Assembly: GCF_005239225.2 (NCBI RefSeq) | Contig: NC_133294.1 | Location: 4,774,001 to 4,838,000, forward strand | Direction: 5' to 3' | Source: Populus alba | Lineage: Eukaryota; Streptophyta; Magnoliopsida; Malpighiales; Salicaceae | Length of the DNA stretch: 64,000 bases | Shown: positions 29,874 to 43,270 of the stretch, one piece after another | How the letters are laid out: each line of letters starts with the position of its first letter | How positions within the stretch are numbered: the stretch's first letter is position 1 | Notes under the pieces: generated by a model | What the model was told of the DNA's origin: nothing | Database searches by the model: none | The model's input: the letters and a program-made list of their open reading frames with translations, nothing else | Position numbers and translations under genes: made by a program

Positions 29874-31945
29874 GTTAAATTTAGCTTTTTTTAAAAGATA
29901 TTTTGTTTGTGAATTAAATTAAATTATTTGATTAAATATAAGCACAATATACTTATTTCATGATATTTTATTTGGATTCATAATTTTTTTGAGTTTGCTT
30001 TCCATGTGGCAATCTCAAATTTAAAACTCGAGTCATGGATATGGAAGATTAGCTCGGGTTGACTTACCTCTTTTTCTTAGGTCTTTTTTTATAATTGATT
30101 TTTTCTATAATTATATTTTTTAACATTAAGTATTTTGAGGATTAAATTTTATTATTTATTTCTCATTCTTTTCTATTTTAACAAAAACAACTATAACTTT
30201 AGATCTAATTATGAGATTATGGCAAAACTCAAATTTAATCAAGGAGTTTGAGTAGAGGATATATCTAACAGTAATTAGTTGAGGTCATGAAGGTTTTCAA
30301 TTTAGACCTAGAAAATCATGTTTTTTTTTTTTTTTTTTTTAAATTATCTTCTTAATTAATTCTGAATTTTAATTATTTTTCTTAACTTCAAATTCTTTTG
30401 AATACATCAGTTTTTATAAATTGGTGGTATGCTATTTTTTTTTTTATCAAATTAATTAATTCAAGGACTTTTTAACACATTATAATTTTCATTTAATTAA
30501 TTGTAGTACCGTTTATGACTGTAACCTCTAATACTGAGAACCTAAATCTTTATCACACTATAGTCAGTGTCAATATATATATATATATTTCGAGGTGACA
30601 GTTTATACTTTCAATTTATAGTTTTATACTGCATTTTTTCCTACTATTTATTTGCATTGCGGTGCTGCACTGTGTACTAAACATGAACTTCCCATGATAG
30701 ATGTGTTTCTTGACCGGAATGAAAATCCGGAAAAACTCAAAGGGTAAACTTCCCGTGACTTGTTTTATTCATGAGAATATAAATTAAATATATTTGTTAA
30801 TCTTGTTTATGAATCATGGCCCAATTAATATAACAAATATTCTAAAAAGGGAATGTGATTTCCCTGTAACGATAGACAATTCATTATTCACTTATGGTTT
30901 GGCAAAGAAATTTGAGTGCCTTTGATATGATCTAAGAGTATTTTGATATTTTTAGATGGTGCATTAGATATTATTATTTTGTTTAAAGGTTTTTTTTATC
31001 AATTTAATTTTTTAATAGACAGTAAAATAACCAAAACATATCTAAGAGTAAAAAAAAAATCAATTGCTTTTTGGTAGTGGTATTTAGATATTTTTATCTT
31101 TTTATACACAATAGAATTACATATTTACCCTTAGATCCAAGAAATTTAATTCATTAGGGTTGTTGTCTAGTCTCTCTCTCTCTTTTTTTTTTGTTAATTG
31201 TTGGTTTGGTTAAGGATAGTGATGTAATTTAATATTAAAATAATATTTTTTAATAGAAAAAAGCGGCTGGCATGTGGGAGCCGCCGCGTACTTTGGACGA
31301 TGCGTGTGTCGGCTGCCAATGGGAAAAAAAGGGGTTTTCGCTATATTATTTATTCCTTTCACTGTTTCCTCTTCCATAATAGGTAGTAGTGTGGCAAGTG
31401 TAGTCAAAATATGCTGGTTTATAATCGACGATCCTTTCTTTGCCCCCCCTTTGTTTCTCTTTCCTAACCCCATAAAAACACTATGGTCCTCATTGTTCTT
31501 GATATTTCAAATTCAATCATTTTATTTTTTTGTTATTTTTTTTTGTTAAAGTTTTATTTGTTTTCAATATAACAATTGATTTCTAATTTGTATAAATAAT
31601 ATGTTTCGATTTGGTCCTTTTGCTTTATTTTTCTTATTTCTTTCTTTGTCCTTTTGTAAAAAGTTTTTATTACTTTCAATTTTACCATTCAAATCAAGTT
31701 TATGATTTTATTTTTATTTTTTTAATGATAATAATAAAAATTTCAATTTGATCCATTTTCTTTGATTTATATTTTTTTTCTTGGCTTCTTTGTCAAAATT
31801 TTTTATAGTTTTCAATTCTATTCTTTAAATCAAGTTTATTGGTTTTTATTTTTTCAGCAGCAGCAATAGTAGTAATAATAAGAATAATGATAGTAACTTT
31901 AATAATAATAGAAATAATAACAATAGTGATGATATTACTTAATAT

Positions 31946-31978
<33 letters not shown>

Positions 31979-32240
31979 TAATAATGATTTTAATCTTTAT
32001 TTTTTGAAATGCTATTTTTTCAATACTTTATAATATGAATTGATTTTTATTTTATTTTATCATTTAATATTTTATTTATATGGAATTAGACTTCGTAATT
32101 TTTCTAAATTGGGTGCATTTAATCTAATTACTTGGATCATAGGTTTAAAAATTACATTTTTTTAAAGCTTTATAATATATATATATATATATATATTATT
32201 TTATCAGATTATTCTAATCACATGATTTGAATTATGAATC
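29874..32240. other. AT-rich intergenic and repeat DNA
   Basis: No gene. Contains a second copy (30615-30757) of the segment at 25660-25840, a short GC-richer patch near 31262-31320 with no recognised content, T-rich decayed-repeat phrases from 31500 to 32200, an (ATA)n run near 31940-31978 and a (TA)n run near 32174-32196. Confidence 0.5.
30615..30757 (+). repeat. duplicated unique-like segment, copy 2
   Basis: Direct-orientation partner of 25660-25840. Both end at the shared GAAAAACTCAAAGGGTAA stretch. This copy is shorter because the middle differs. Confidence 0.6.
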
Positions 32241-35200
32241 TGAAGAACTGAGTCCTTTATTTCTCTTTATTCATCTATGTTTCGAATAAAATAATTGTAC
32301 AGGAACACAAAGGCCTTTTATAGACCTTTGCAAAGACTCTTAACATAATAGGAGATAAGTCTTGTAAGTGATAGACATTGTATATAACAGACTAACATAG
32401 AGTTCTTAGTCACAATTACTTAGGAGATAAATATAACAATCTTCTTACTATAACTCCCCCCTCAAGTTGGTGCATAAATGTTTTGCATGCCCAACTTGTC
32501 TAACACTTGGTGAAAGACTTTACTTGACACAACCTTAGTAATAATGTCAGCCAATTGATCTCGAGATCGAACATAAGAAACTTTAATTATTTTGGCTTCC
32601 AATTGTTTTTTTAATAAAATGTCTATCAATCTTCCACATTGCTTTGTTTCGATCACGTTGAATAGGATTGTGAGCGATGTCACATACGGCTTTGTTATCA
32701 CAATATAATTTCATAGGAGATGTTGTTGGAATCCTGAGTTCATGTAGCAAATTTTTAATCCATAACAACTCATATACACCTTTAGCCATGCCTCTATACT
32801 CTACTTCCGCACTAGATCTAGTGACAACTCCCTGTTTCTTGCTTCAACATGTAACCAAATTTCCACTAACAAACGTCAAGTATCTTGTAGTTGAACGCCT
32901 ATCATCAATTGAACCAACCCAATTTGCATCAGTGTAGCCTTCAATGTTTAAGGTCTCTCCCTTAGTGAACATGATTCCTTTGCCTGGAGAGGATTTCAAA
33001 TACTATAGGATATGTATTACTGCCTTCATATATTCTTCACTTGGAGAGCGCATAAATTGACTAACAACATTGAAAGGGTATGCTAAGTTGGGTTTAGTGT
33101 GGGATATATACATCAACCTTCCTACTAGCCTCTGATACTGTTCTTTATTTGCAAGAATCTGATTAGAATATGTACTCAACTTGACATTTTCAGCAGCAGG
33201 TGTATCACTCGGTTTGCAGGCTAACATGCTAACTTCATTCAGCAAATAAACTATGTATTTTCGTTGTGACAAGAGTATACCAATGCTGAATCTCAAGACC
33301 TCGATTTCTAGGAAGTACTTTAAAGGACCGAGGACTTTCATTTCAAATTCATGGAAGATATAAGTTTGCAAGGCTTCCTTTTCAATAACATCATTTCCTG
33401 TTACAATCATATCATCAACATATATAATTAACATTGTGAGCTTTCCTTCATTATGCTTTATAAAGAGAGTATGATCAGAACTACTTTGTTGATAACCAAA
33501 TGCCTTCATTAAGCTTGTAAATTTGCCAAACCAAGCTCTTGGTGATTGCTTTCAACCATACAATGATTTGCGCAGTTTACACACTTGTTTGCTCGCTTCA
33601 ACCGTAACTTACATCCTGGAGGCAACTCCATGTATACTTCTTCTTGGAGAGTCTCATGCAGGAACACATTCTTTACATCAAATTGATGTAGTGGCTAATC
33701 AAAATTTGCAGCTAATGATAAAAGAATGCGTACTGTATTTATTTTGGCCATTGGTGCAAAAATTTCTGCACAATCAATTTCGTATGTTTGGCTATATCCT
33801 TTAGCGGCAAGCCGAGCTTTAAGCCTCTCAATCTCACCATCAGCTTTGTATTTGACTTAGAAAATCCATCTACATCCCATAGGTTTCTTTCCAGCAGGTA
33901 AATCAACCACCTCCTATGTTGCATTTCTTTGGAGAGATTTCATCTCTTCGTTCATTGCATTTTTCCAACTAGGATCTTTTATAGCTTCCTGCACATTATT
34001 AGGAACCTGTACAATAGATAATTGATTTGCAAATGATTCACGTTCCTTTGACAACCTATGGTAAGATACATAATTGTTTAGTGCATATTTAGGGTGTAGA
34101 AAGTTCGGACAAGTTTCATAACTAAATCTAAGGAATTCCTCTTGTGGTACGATTGGGAAGGATACGGAGTGGAAGTTCAAGATTTACCTGAGATTCATTA
34201 GGTGGTGACGACTCATGAGGACTAGGAGCATCAAGCGAAGATAATTGTTGTTGTGCTATATTCGATTTAATCTATATTAAGAAATGATCACATGACGGTG
34301 CAAGCTCATTTATCGTTTGGCTCAATTGGTTGTATCTGTATGTTCTGGTCCTACCAGTTCAGGTTGCTCAAGTTTAGTCAAAGTATGACTTATGTTCTCA
34401 CTTTGATAGCTAAAAGACTTCAAGTCACTACTCTCCCCTCCCTGATTTGTTGTTGCAGGAAAGTACATTTGGTGTTCATGAAATTGTATAAACATCCATG
34501 GTTCAATACACTTTTGTGGTTGGTGGATGGAAGCACCTTTGTACCCTTTTTGATGGAGACCATAACCATAAAACACATCGGAGGGCACATGGATTGAAGT
34601 TTATGGTGAGCATGTTTTGGTATGTGTACAAAGGCAGTTGCAGAACCAAACACTTTTAGGGGCAGGTTCAGTAATGAGTGATGAGGGCATGCTTTGATTT
34701 AATGTTTCAAGAGGTGTCTGAAAGTCTAAGCTGTGAGAATGGAATACGATGTTTATCACATATGAAGTAGCAGCAAAGTGATTCGCCTAAAAAATAAAGG
34801 GGCATTTTAGCTTTAATAAGTTGTAGCTCGAACAATTTCCAATGGAGATGTTTGTTTGTTTGTGTTTTTTTTTCCTGCAAACCCCATTTTGTTGAGGGTA
34901 TAGGGGCATGGTAGTTTTGTGAATTATACCCTGACCATGTAAAAATTTCCTCATCTCATGATTGACAAACTCTCCACCATTATTCAGTGGCGAAAGGACT
35001 TGAATTGAAGTTTTATACTGAGTAGCAACCATTGAATAAAAATGTTTAAAAGAGTGAGCATACATCCTACTTATTTTCATCAAAACACACCCAGGCCATA
35101 CGACTATATATCATCAGAGTAAAAGAAATAAAATGCTCTCATTCAGAGTTGGAACTTTTATAGGACCAAAACATTAGAATGTATAAGTGTAAATGGCGCA

Positions 35201-35480
35201 GAACTTTTATTCAAACTTGGCAGAAATGGAACATGGTGGCTCTTTGCCAATTCACAGGTTTTTCACATTTTAAGTACTGGTAGAGAATGCGTTTTGAAAA
35301 ATAACTCATGAAGCCAAATGTTTACAAATGTCCAAATGAAATATGTTCACATCGCTTGTGCCACAACCAATAGTTAGAAGTGGATGTTGAACTGGTAACT
35401 GCAATGCACTAAGCCAATGCATTTGAGCTAGATGATGTGAAGGAATCAAAGGTGAATATAGCCTTCCTTTTTTTTAGTAC
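32241..35480 (-). mobile_element. degraded Ty1-copia retrotransposon, 3' part with 3' LTR
   Basis: On the minus strand the pol order is integrase, reverse transcriptase, RNase H. About 35270-35140 reads as the integrase N-terminal area, and 35083-34787 keeps a GGEFVN-like core block. Near 33700 is an FLHETLQEEVYMELPPG stretch, at 33509-33003 the reverse transcriptase with YVDD and the following copia blocks, and at 32789-32462 the RNase H with an LYCDNKA block. Stops and frameshifts split it into at least six pieces, so it is dead. A polypurine tract (complement of CTCCCCCCTC at about 32451-32460) precedes a short LTR of about 210 bp (about 32241-32452) with a TATAAAAG box near 32316-32325. 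The 5' part is missing or lies in the assembly gap. Confidence 0.88.
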
Positions 35481-36098
35481 CACAATCAATCGTCCTCCTT
35501 GTCTTGATTGTCCTTGAAACACAATGATCAGGCCAAAATTACAACACAATGCAAGGAATTTGTAATTTGAGAGACAAATATCAAATTAAAATTAAGGGGG
35601 GAAGGAACATAAGAACATTATCTAAATTAGTTTACTCAAAGAAAATAAACCTTTGGGCAATAACTGTGGCTTCTGTTCCAATTGGCTGTAGAACAAACAT
35701 AATTTTTCAACATGGTTTTAAAATTTAGAAACAGGGAGGTAATGTCAAAGGACATTATGATTCAGTTGATTTGCCAGAATCATAATCAGGCAATTGATCC
35801 AATGGCAACAGGTTTACAGAGACTTACGCTGGTGAGTTGGAGGATGGTGTGTACATGCAGTAGGCATTGATATTAGGTGAAGATCTTCAACTATGGTGGT
35901 GGACTCTGGATGATGTAGTTGAAGTTTTTGGCCTTTTACATTTTTGGGAGCCTTGGAATGATCCTACTATTCAGGGCTATCACAATCAAATGTCTATAAC
36001 ATCGGACTTTTAATAGGTGTGTCTAGTGGGACTTCACAATGAGTATAGTATCTAGATGACCAGACTGTTTAATTTCCAATATCAAAACTTTGAGATGT
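35481..36098. other. unassigned sequence before the assembly gap
   Basis: No recognisable gag or gene in either direction. It could be the diverged 5' part of the minus-strand copia element or unrelated DNA. MATE exon 1 of gene C is not here. Confidence 0.4.
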
Positions 36099-36598
36099 NN
36101 NNNNNNNNNNNNNNNNNNNNNNNNNNNNNNNNNNNNNNNNNNNNNNNNNNNNNNNNNNNNNNNNNNNNNNNNNNNNNNNNNNNNNNNNNNNNNNNNNNNN
36201 NNNNNNNNNNNNNNNNNNNNNNNNNNNNNNNNNNNNNNNNNNNNNNNNNNNNNNNNNNNNNNNNNNNNNNNNNNNNNNNNNNNNNNNNNNNNNNNNNNNN
36301 NNNNNNNNNNNNNNNNNNNNNNNNNNNNNNNNNNNNNNNNNNNNNNNNNNNNNNNNNNNNNNNNNNNNNNNNNNNNNNNNNNNNNNNNNNNNNNNNNNNN
36401 NNNNNNNNNNNNNNNNNNNNNNNNNNNNNNNNNNNNNNNNNNNNNNNNNNNNNNNNNNNNNNNNNNNNNNNNNNNNNNNNNNNNNNNNNNNNNNNNNNNN
36501 NNNNNNNNNNNNNNNNNNNNNNNNNNNNNNNNNNNNNNNNNNNNNNNNNNNNNNNNNNNNNNNNNNNNNNNNNNNNNNNNNNNNNNNNNNNNNNNNNN
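36099..36598. other. assembly gap, exactly 500 N
   Basis: A run of 500 undetermined bases. The round length indicates a placeholder, not a measured distance. Gene C exon 1 and most of its exon 2 should lie in the missing sequence. Confidence 0.99.
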
Positions 36599-39500
36599 TT
36601 CTTCAAAAACTGTTCTGCTGGCATCAGCAAGTAATTGAGGGTATTGTGTTAATAGATACTTGGTACTTTCAGATCTTAGTCCTCGATTGGCTGTATTGCC
36701 ACTTGAAAATGCTGAGGATTGCATTAGACTCACTCTCAGTTTGGCTTAAGTTAATTCTACTAGACTTGGTTTTTGATAGAATTTTATTGTAAAGGTATGG
36801 TGCTTCTGTGAATAGTAATTGTCCTTGCATGTTAACATTATTTCATTTCGTTTCTTCTTTAATGCAGCAGATGCCAATAATATGTATGAGGTTTTCATGA
36901 TTTTCAGCGGCGTATTCAATGCTGCTGCAAGGTTCGGGATCTGCTATTTGAATACTCTAAAATATTTCCACTATTTCTAACTATTACAAAAACACAAGAC
37001 ATGTGTAAAAATATAATTTTTAGTTAAGCTCGACCATTAATAATCAGATTCAATTTAATTTGAGAACTCGACCCACAAATCACGACCAGATCAACTGGTG
37101 ACTATTAGATCTTTAACTGGTTTGAAATTATTATGTCTGCGCATCATCTTATATATGAACTCTCTCAACAAATATGATTTTAACATAATACTTGGGTCTT
37201 AAACATGTGAGAAGTGAGCAATGAGCTAGAAGCAGGACCAAAGATCCAAAATCAGCTTTTCTGTCTAGTCATCGGTGGATGAACTTCCTGCTCATTTAAT
37301 AAAATTTCAGTAATACACGCAAGCCATTGTTGTGCTGATATTTCGAGACTCCATTAGCGTTAATTCTTCACTGAAGGTGAAGTTGATTGCTAAAAGCTGC
37401 CTCTGACCCTCTCCCCATTCCTTATGCTGTTACATAAATCATACTAATGTGTTCAGAAGCCTGTTCTATCTGGTAAGTTCAAATGGCGGCAAGGCTCTGA
37501 CCTCAATCATTGTACATAAGAGTAGAACTCACTTGCTCTTTTGTTTCTCAAGTCTTATGTACTAGGAATTAAAACCTTTGCTATACCTCACATTGTCATT
37601 AGCAAACAAATTGTGTCTCTCAGGACAAAAAAATCTTTTAAGTGTCTTTTCATAAAAAGAACAAGTAATTGCATGATTCGGACTTTGATAACCACGAAGC
37701 GGAGGTAGCATATAGAATCGCTATTGACATAAATCGAGGAAAGAAGAAGGAACATCAATGTTGTCATTAACAGGCAAATAAGCTTTGACGCACTAGTACG
37801 GTGTCGAGATGAAAAAATATCCACTTTCAAATCCTAAAATTGTATAGTATCATGAGAAAAATCAGGAAAAAAATAAAGAGAAGTAATAATTTTTGTTTTT
37901 TATTAGTGAAAAAATGAAATTGAAAGTGTAATTTAATATATTTGATCATTAAGAACGTAAGCCAGGTCTATAAATTAGGTACGAGAATGTGGTTCGTAAA
38001 GTATTCCAAGTTACGTCATAATTTAAGGTAAGAGCTTCCAATTGTTTTATTGTATGATAATATTTTAAGATCTTGTCGTGTTTTCTGTTGTTGGTTCGTC
38101 ACTATTATGGTTTTAGAAAAGTTTCTCAATATCGATAAAAAGGAGATCCTTACTATTATTTAGATAAAACCTAAATCGTTCTGACTTCAAACAAAAAACT
38201 TAATACCCAGAATATAAGTCTTACATTATAAGGTCGTAACACTAGATTATAAAAGAAACAAAATAATTTTTTTTTAAATTTTTTAAAATAGTGGACTTAA
38301 GTTAGCATTATTAATAAACTATTTATTAAACTAAATGCATGAAACAAATAGTTTTTTTTAAAAATGTTTTGATGAAAACTAAAAAATATCTTTATTTTTA
38401 TGTACAATAATACAAGTAATTTGCATGATTCGGAAACCAATAGGGAGGTAGATGTTGGACAAAATCGAGGAAAGAAGAAAGGGTAAACATCAAATGGTTG
38501 TCATTACCGCAAATCAAGCTTAAGTGTTCCGTCGAAGATGGAACTTCACGTGGTCTTCATTATGATATATAGTACAAAATCTAACTGTTTTCTTAAATTT
38601 TGTGTGTGCTGAAGGGGTGGCCGTTGGATGTGGATGGCAAGCATTTGTTGCATATGTCAACGTAGGATGCTACTACCTTATTGGTATTCCACTAGGGGTG
38701 CTTCTTGGTTTTAAATTTGACCTCGGTGCCAAGGTAATAATATATTATTCCCTTGGTACATTTCTGGATTAGTTTTTTCCATATGAAATTAAATTTATTT
38801 TTGTTTTTTATATTAATTCTCATTACATTCATCTTATTCCTTTTGAAAATCTCTAAGAAAAGATGTATATGTATATAAGTATTCTTGAAAAGTTAGTTTT
38901 TAAAATTATTTTTTCTAGGTGTAGTAAAAGTAAATGAGGTGACTTTTAATTTATTTTTTGTATCATTTTTAGAGGATTGATATCCATTTAAAATTCAATT
39001 TTTTACATTCAAAATGATTCTAAGTATAATGTTTTTTTATATTAAAACCCTCTGAATTAAATTTATCATGAATGTTTGTTATATAGTTATTGTTTTCTAC
39101 AGGGCATATGGTCAGGCATGTTGGGGGGCACAGTTTTGCAAACTTTGATTTTGCTCTGGGTTACTTGGAGAACAGACTGGAATAAAGAGGTACACTGTTT
39201 AATTATAAAAAAAAAAACTAAAACGCATGGGGTTTTTAGTGTAGCTTCTCCCTCGCTAGTATGAACCAGGGCATAGAACATGGTGTGTCATTTTTTTCTA
39301 ATTTTTTTTACAGGTCTAAATTAATGCGCAGTTTAAATTAATTTCTTGAGAAAGGGCAAGTTTTAAAGTCGGCATGAAAAGTTAGCTTTAGTTCTTCTAC
39401 TTTTTAATTGATAAATTTTTGATCTTTTTAATTTTGAAAATTCTATTTTCGTACAAATTAAATTTTATTTTTATTATTTTTTAATTTTTAATTTGAGAGA

Positions 39501-40075
39501 TAAGATAGAAATTTGTTGGATTTTAATTGGAAAAAAAAAGGTTCTCAATTGACACCACCATGAATAGGTGGATTTTTATGTCAACAACTTCCTTTCAATA
39601 AAAAGAGTTATACTGGGTATTATTTAGCCTTTCCATCATCTAAGATGATATATCTAAGCAAAAGAAGTTGTTGATTTTGGATTTTTAGATAATTTTAGAG
39701 TTATTTGAGGTTATAAATCATTATCTCTATAGGATGTTTTTAATAAAAAATGATTGAAAAATAAATTTTTTAATTACTCTTCGGTCACTGAATTCTAGGA
39801 ATATAGATGACTTGTTTGTTTTTTTTTATTTTAAAAAAAATAATATAAAAATGAATACTGTTTTGATCTTCTATATTCTTTTCATGAAATTTTTATAGCA
39901 TTATTTTATAATATTATTCAGCGTTTTTTTTCGAGCCCTCCACAAATGGTTTTTACCCATGATATAAAAAATAAATTTGACTAAAAAACATATTTTATGT
40001 TGCTGTAACTTTCAGGTGGAGGTTGCGAAAAACCGGGTGAGTTCATGGGATGACAAAAGGCAGCCTCTTCAATAG
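36599..40075 (+). pseudogene. MATE transporter C, partial (5' end in gap), DETOXIFICATION 40-like
   Basis: Recognisable parts are the tail of exon 2 (36599-36743), exon 3 (36868-36931), exon 4 (about 37205-37472), exon 5 (38615-38733), exon 6 (39103-39189) and exon 7 (40016-40075). Exons 5 to 7 are clean, in frame, with proper splice sites and lengths of 119, 87 and 60 bp; the protein ends two residues earlier than A. Exons 2 to 4 match A and B base for base over long runs but are broken by dozens of small insertions, such as CTCGATTGGCTGT against CTGATTGCTGG. Real pseudogenes gather substitutions as well as indels, so uncorrected long-read sequence near the gap is a good alternative to true decay. 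As given, the gene is not translatable; the real locus may be a working transporter. Intron 3 resembles gene A, intron 4 and the 3' flank resemble gene B. Confidence 0.85.
37782..38412 (+). mobile_element. 5' fragment of the long gypsy-type LTR in intron 4 of gene C
   Basis: Starts near TGACGCACTAGTACGG and continues with GTCGAGATGAAAAAATATCC, which matches the LTR start at 29873 read on the minus strand (GTCGCAGTGAAAAACATCC). It goes on through a GTCGTGTTTTCT stretch and TAGATAAAACC, also matched there. Only about 630 bp of the LTR are present. Intron sequence on the left stops at AAGCTT and on the right restarts about 110 bp earlier in the intron, so the intron is partly repeated around the fragment. 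Confidence 0.65.
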
Positions 40076-41651
40076 AATTGAATGGATTTTGGGAAGTCTG
40101 AGCTTGTGATTTTTAGACTTTGGACACATTAACGCATGAATAGTCTTGCCTCAACTATATGCTAATGAGTTTCAAGCTATTTTGAGCACTCTTGGACCCA
40201 ATCAATGTCACTCTTATTTTTTCTTTTGTTATATTACATTTTGGTTAGTTTCATATTTGTTATATTGTATTGTTTTATATTGTGAGTTGAAATTAGTATT
40301 ATAAATTTTTTATTATTTTTTCAGTGTGTTTTTAAAACCTGTATATTTATCATAACTCAATTTTTGATTACCAGTTTTTTATATATATTTTGAAAAAATA
40401 GAAAAAAAATCCAAAAAATATCTTTTCAACAATCTTAGTTAATATTAATCATTTCTTTATTTTCTTTGTTATTATTTAATTTTTGTGTGTTAAAAAAATC
40501 TTGAAAATCATAAAATATACAAAATTGAAAAAAAAAATACAAAACAAATGTAAAAATAACAAAAAAAAAATAGTTGGGGTTGAGATTGGACCGATAATTG
40601 ATTATCATGAGCAAAAATAAAGTTTGAGAATTTTTGAGCCATGATCAAGGTTTCAATCAGCAATTTAGAAAAAAAAGGGGTTCAATCTGATTTAATTTTG
40701 CTAAGAGTGAAGGAGATTTGAAGTTCAAGGATGATTTTGAAATAAATTAAAAACTGAAAAGTTGATTGAGGATTTAATTAAAAAAAAATTGAAATTAAAA
40801 GTCAATCTAGCTTAAAAAAATGAAGGTTTGAAGAATCAAAGACTAATATGAGAGGGCACATTGTAATTCAATCATGGGAAAAATTGAAAGAAATTAAGAG
40901 AAAGAGTTGAAAATTGACCGGAAATAAAAGAATTGGAAGCCTAAAGACCAAAACACAAAAGATGCTAAAATATATAGACAAAGATTAAGTTTGGCATGAT
41001 TTGAAATTGAAAAACCTTATTTCAATTAAGGTCAAAAAATGATATCGTTTCACATTATTAGAAATGACGCGTTTTGATCAAAAGCAGGAAGAATAGAGGC
41101 TAAAAATTGGAATGAAGCATCACTCTATGAAAAATCTCCATTTCGAGATATTCTATTCAAATCTCTAAATCTTTATGCGACATTCTCCTTAAACAATACT
41201 TTAACAATAAAAAATCAAAAGAATAGAGGATGAAGATTGGAATGAAACATCACTGAAACAAGTAAATCAATAAAAATCATCATTACCATAATGTATTTTT
41301 TTTCATGCATTTTTGTTTGTTAAAGTCTTCTAAACATGTTTTTTTGAAAAGATATAAAAATTATTTTTTAACCCCTTGTTTTTCTAAATCATTTTCAAAA
41401 ATACTTATGATCATTATTAATTAGACTTAATAGAATTTGATCAATCCTTTATTTTTTTCTTAAGATGGAGAATTGGATCGAATCATTTTTCATGACCAAA
41501 GATTTAGTTTTATAATCAATGTAATCACTTTTCATTTTTTTTTTTATCAGTGAATAAATATCTTCACTTATATAACTTAGATGTCTTGTATTTCTTGAAA
41601 AGTGATTCGATTTCTAGGATTTTGTATGATACTTATGAGATCGATTATATT
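40076..41651. other. 3' flank of gene C and A-rich repeat DNA
   Basis: The first 280 bp match the 3' flank of gene B. From about 40390 the sequence becomes purine-rich with phrases such as GAGGATTTAATTAAAAA that look like decayed retrotransposon DNA. No gene seen. Confidence 0.5.
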
Positions 41652-42510
41652 TATCGCACGTGTGCAGCATCACAACGAATGAGTCCACTCTTGGTATCTG
41701 GAAATCGAGAAATGAGGGAGACAAGGATTTCTTGTATTATCAGTGGGAATAAGGAATGAAAATTGCCACCTAGTATTTTAATAACTAGAAACCCTAATTG
41801 GTTTAAGAGATCGGGCACAAGGACTAGTTGTGTAAAGGAAATATATTAACACTTTAAATATGCCCTGTCTAAGGTAAGCTCTATGATTAATTGTCTGATA
41901 CAAAGGTATTCTAGTGTTTTTTAATTCTTAGTTTGTCTAAGGTTTAAGAAAAGTCATTCTCGGTAAGGAGATCCTTATTTTATTGGGTAAAACCTAACTA
42001 TTCAAATGTCAACAAAAAGAACAACTACCTCTTATTTAATATTAGAAATACATTTTACGTATAAGTTCATAATCTCATATATTAAAAGAAAACAAAATAA
42101 TTTTTTGGTATTTTAGAAATATTGGCCTAGTTCTCATGGATTTAATAAACCAGTTATTAAAGCAAAAAAATACATGCTAATACATATATAAAATTTTTTT
42201 TTTTTGTTATATGAAAATTCGATATGATTTTTGTACCTTGAGAGACTTATCCATATGTATGAAAACAAGATATTTTTTTGTTGTTTTCTCATATAATTTT
42301 TTTTTGCAATGTTTAGAAGAAAACCGATTATTTTATTACCAGATTTGTATCTTTAGAACATAAAAATACAAACCAATATTAAGCAAAATTGATAGAAAAA
42401 ATATATAGAAAAATCACAAATTTCTTAAATGAATTTTTGTATTTTTTGGTTGCTTTTTTTGTTTAATATATAATATAATATTTATATATTATTATATAAT
42501 AAAATAATTG

Positions 42511-42562
42511 TTGAGCCCAACCCAATTATGTGGGCTGAGCCCACCCTGCTTGGGTTGAGGTC
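42511..42562 (+). repeat. hairpin region of the third LTR copy
   Basis: GTGGGCT (42530-42536) and AGCCCAC (42538-42544) are exact complements, enclosed by an outer CAACCCAA and TTGGGTTG pair. Its distance from the LTR start (about 860 bp) agrees with the hairpins in the other two LTR copies. Confidence 0.6.
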
Positions 42563-42695
42563 AAACCCAAAAAGAAACCCACATTCTTTCTCTTTTTTTT
42601 TTTTTATATTCTTTAGCACATAAAACATGGAGAAAACTCTCTACATATGAACTGAGAGAATTAATTTACTCTCACATTTCATTTATAGAACCAAT

Positions 42696-43237
42696 CACTA
42701 CAAGATTTAACAGTTTTACCGACGGACTTTTTCCGTCGGCGTAAGACACATATTCCATCGGTAATTAATTTACCGTAAATCACCGACAGAATTTTTGTCG
42801 GTGAATCTTTTGTCGTAATTTTTTGTCCTTCAGTAAAACGGATTTACCGGGACGCCGGTTTTTATTACCTTTACCAACGGATTTACCGAAAAGCATAAAT
42901 CAAACATTGTATAATATATACTCAAAATGCTTGGAAAATCAACTCAAACAAATTTGCATATGAAAAAAATGAATGCAATGCTAAAAATTTAAAAATCTAT
43001 AAATAAATCAACTAAAAATTGATCTCATATGAAAAAAAAAAAAAACTAACATTTATACAATTATTAAATCTTTCATGAAAAAATAAGAGAAAAAGAAAGA
43101 CTTTGAAGCTAAGGAAAAAAAAAAATTCGTGAAGCATATTTTTTTTAAGGAAGAAGAAGACATACCGAGCATGGAGAAAGAGAAGGAGATTACATTTTTT
43201 TTTAGTGAAGAAGAAGAAGAACAAGTAGAAGTAAAGT

Positions 43238-43270
<33 letters not shown>

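Noticed and set aside
33523..33804. Plus-strand open frames within 32.6-34.6 kb
   Set aside because: Antisense of the copia reverse transcriptase and RNase H, which explain the sequence better.
36023..36733. Open frames across the N gap
   Set aside because: They exist only because undetermined bases contain no stops.
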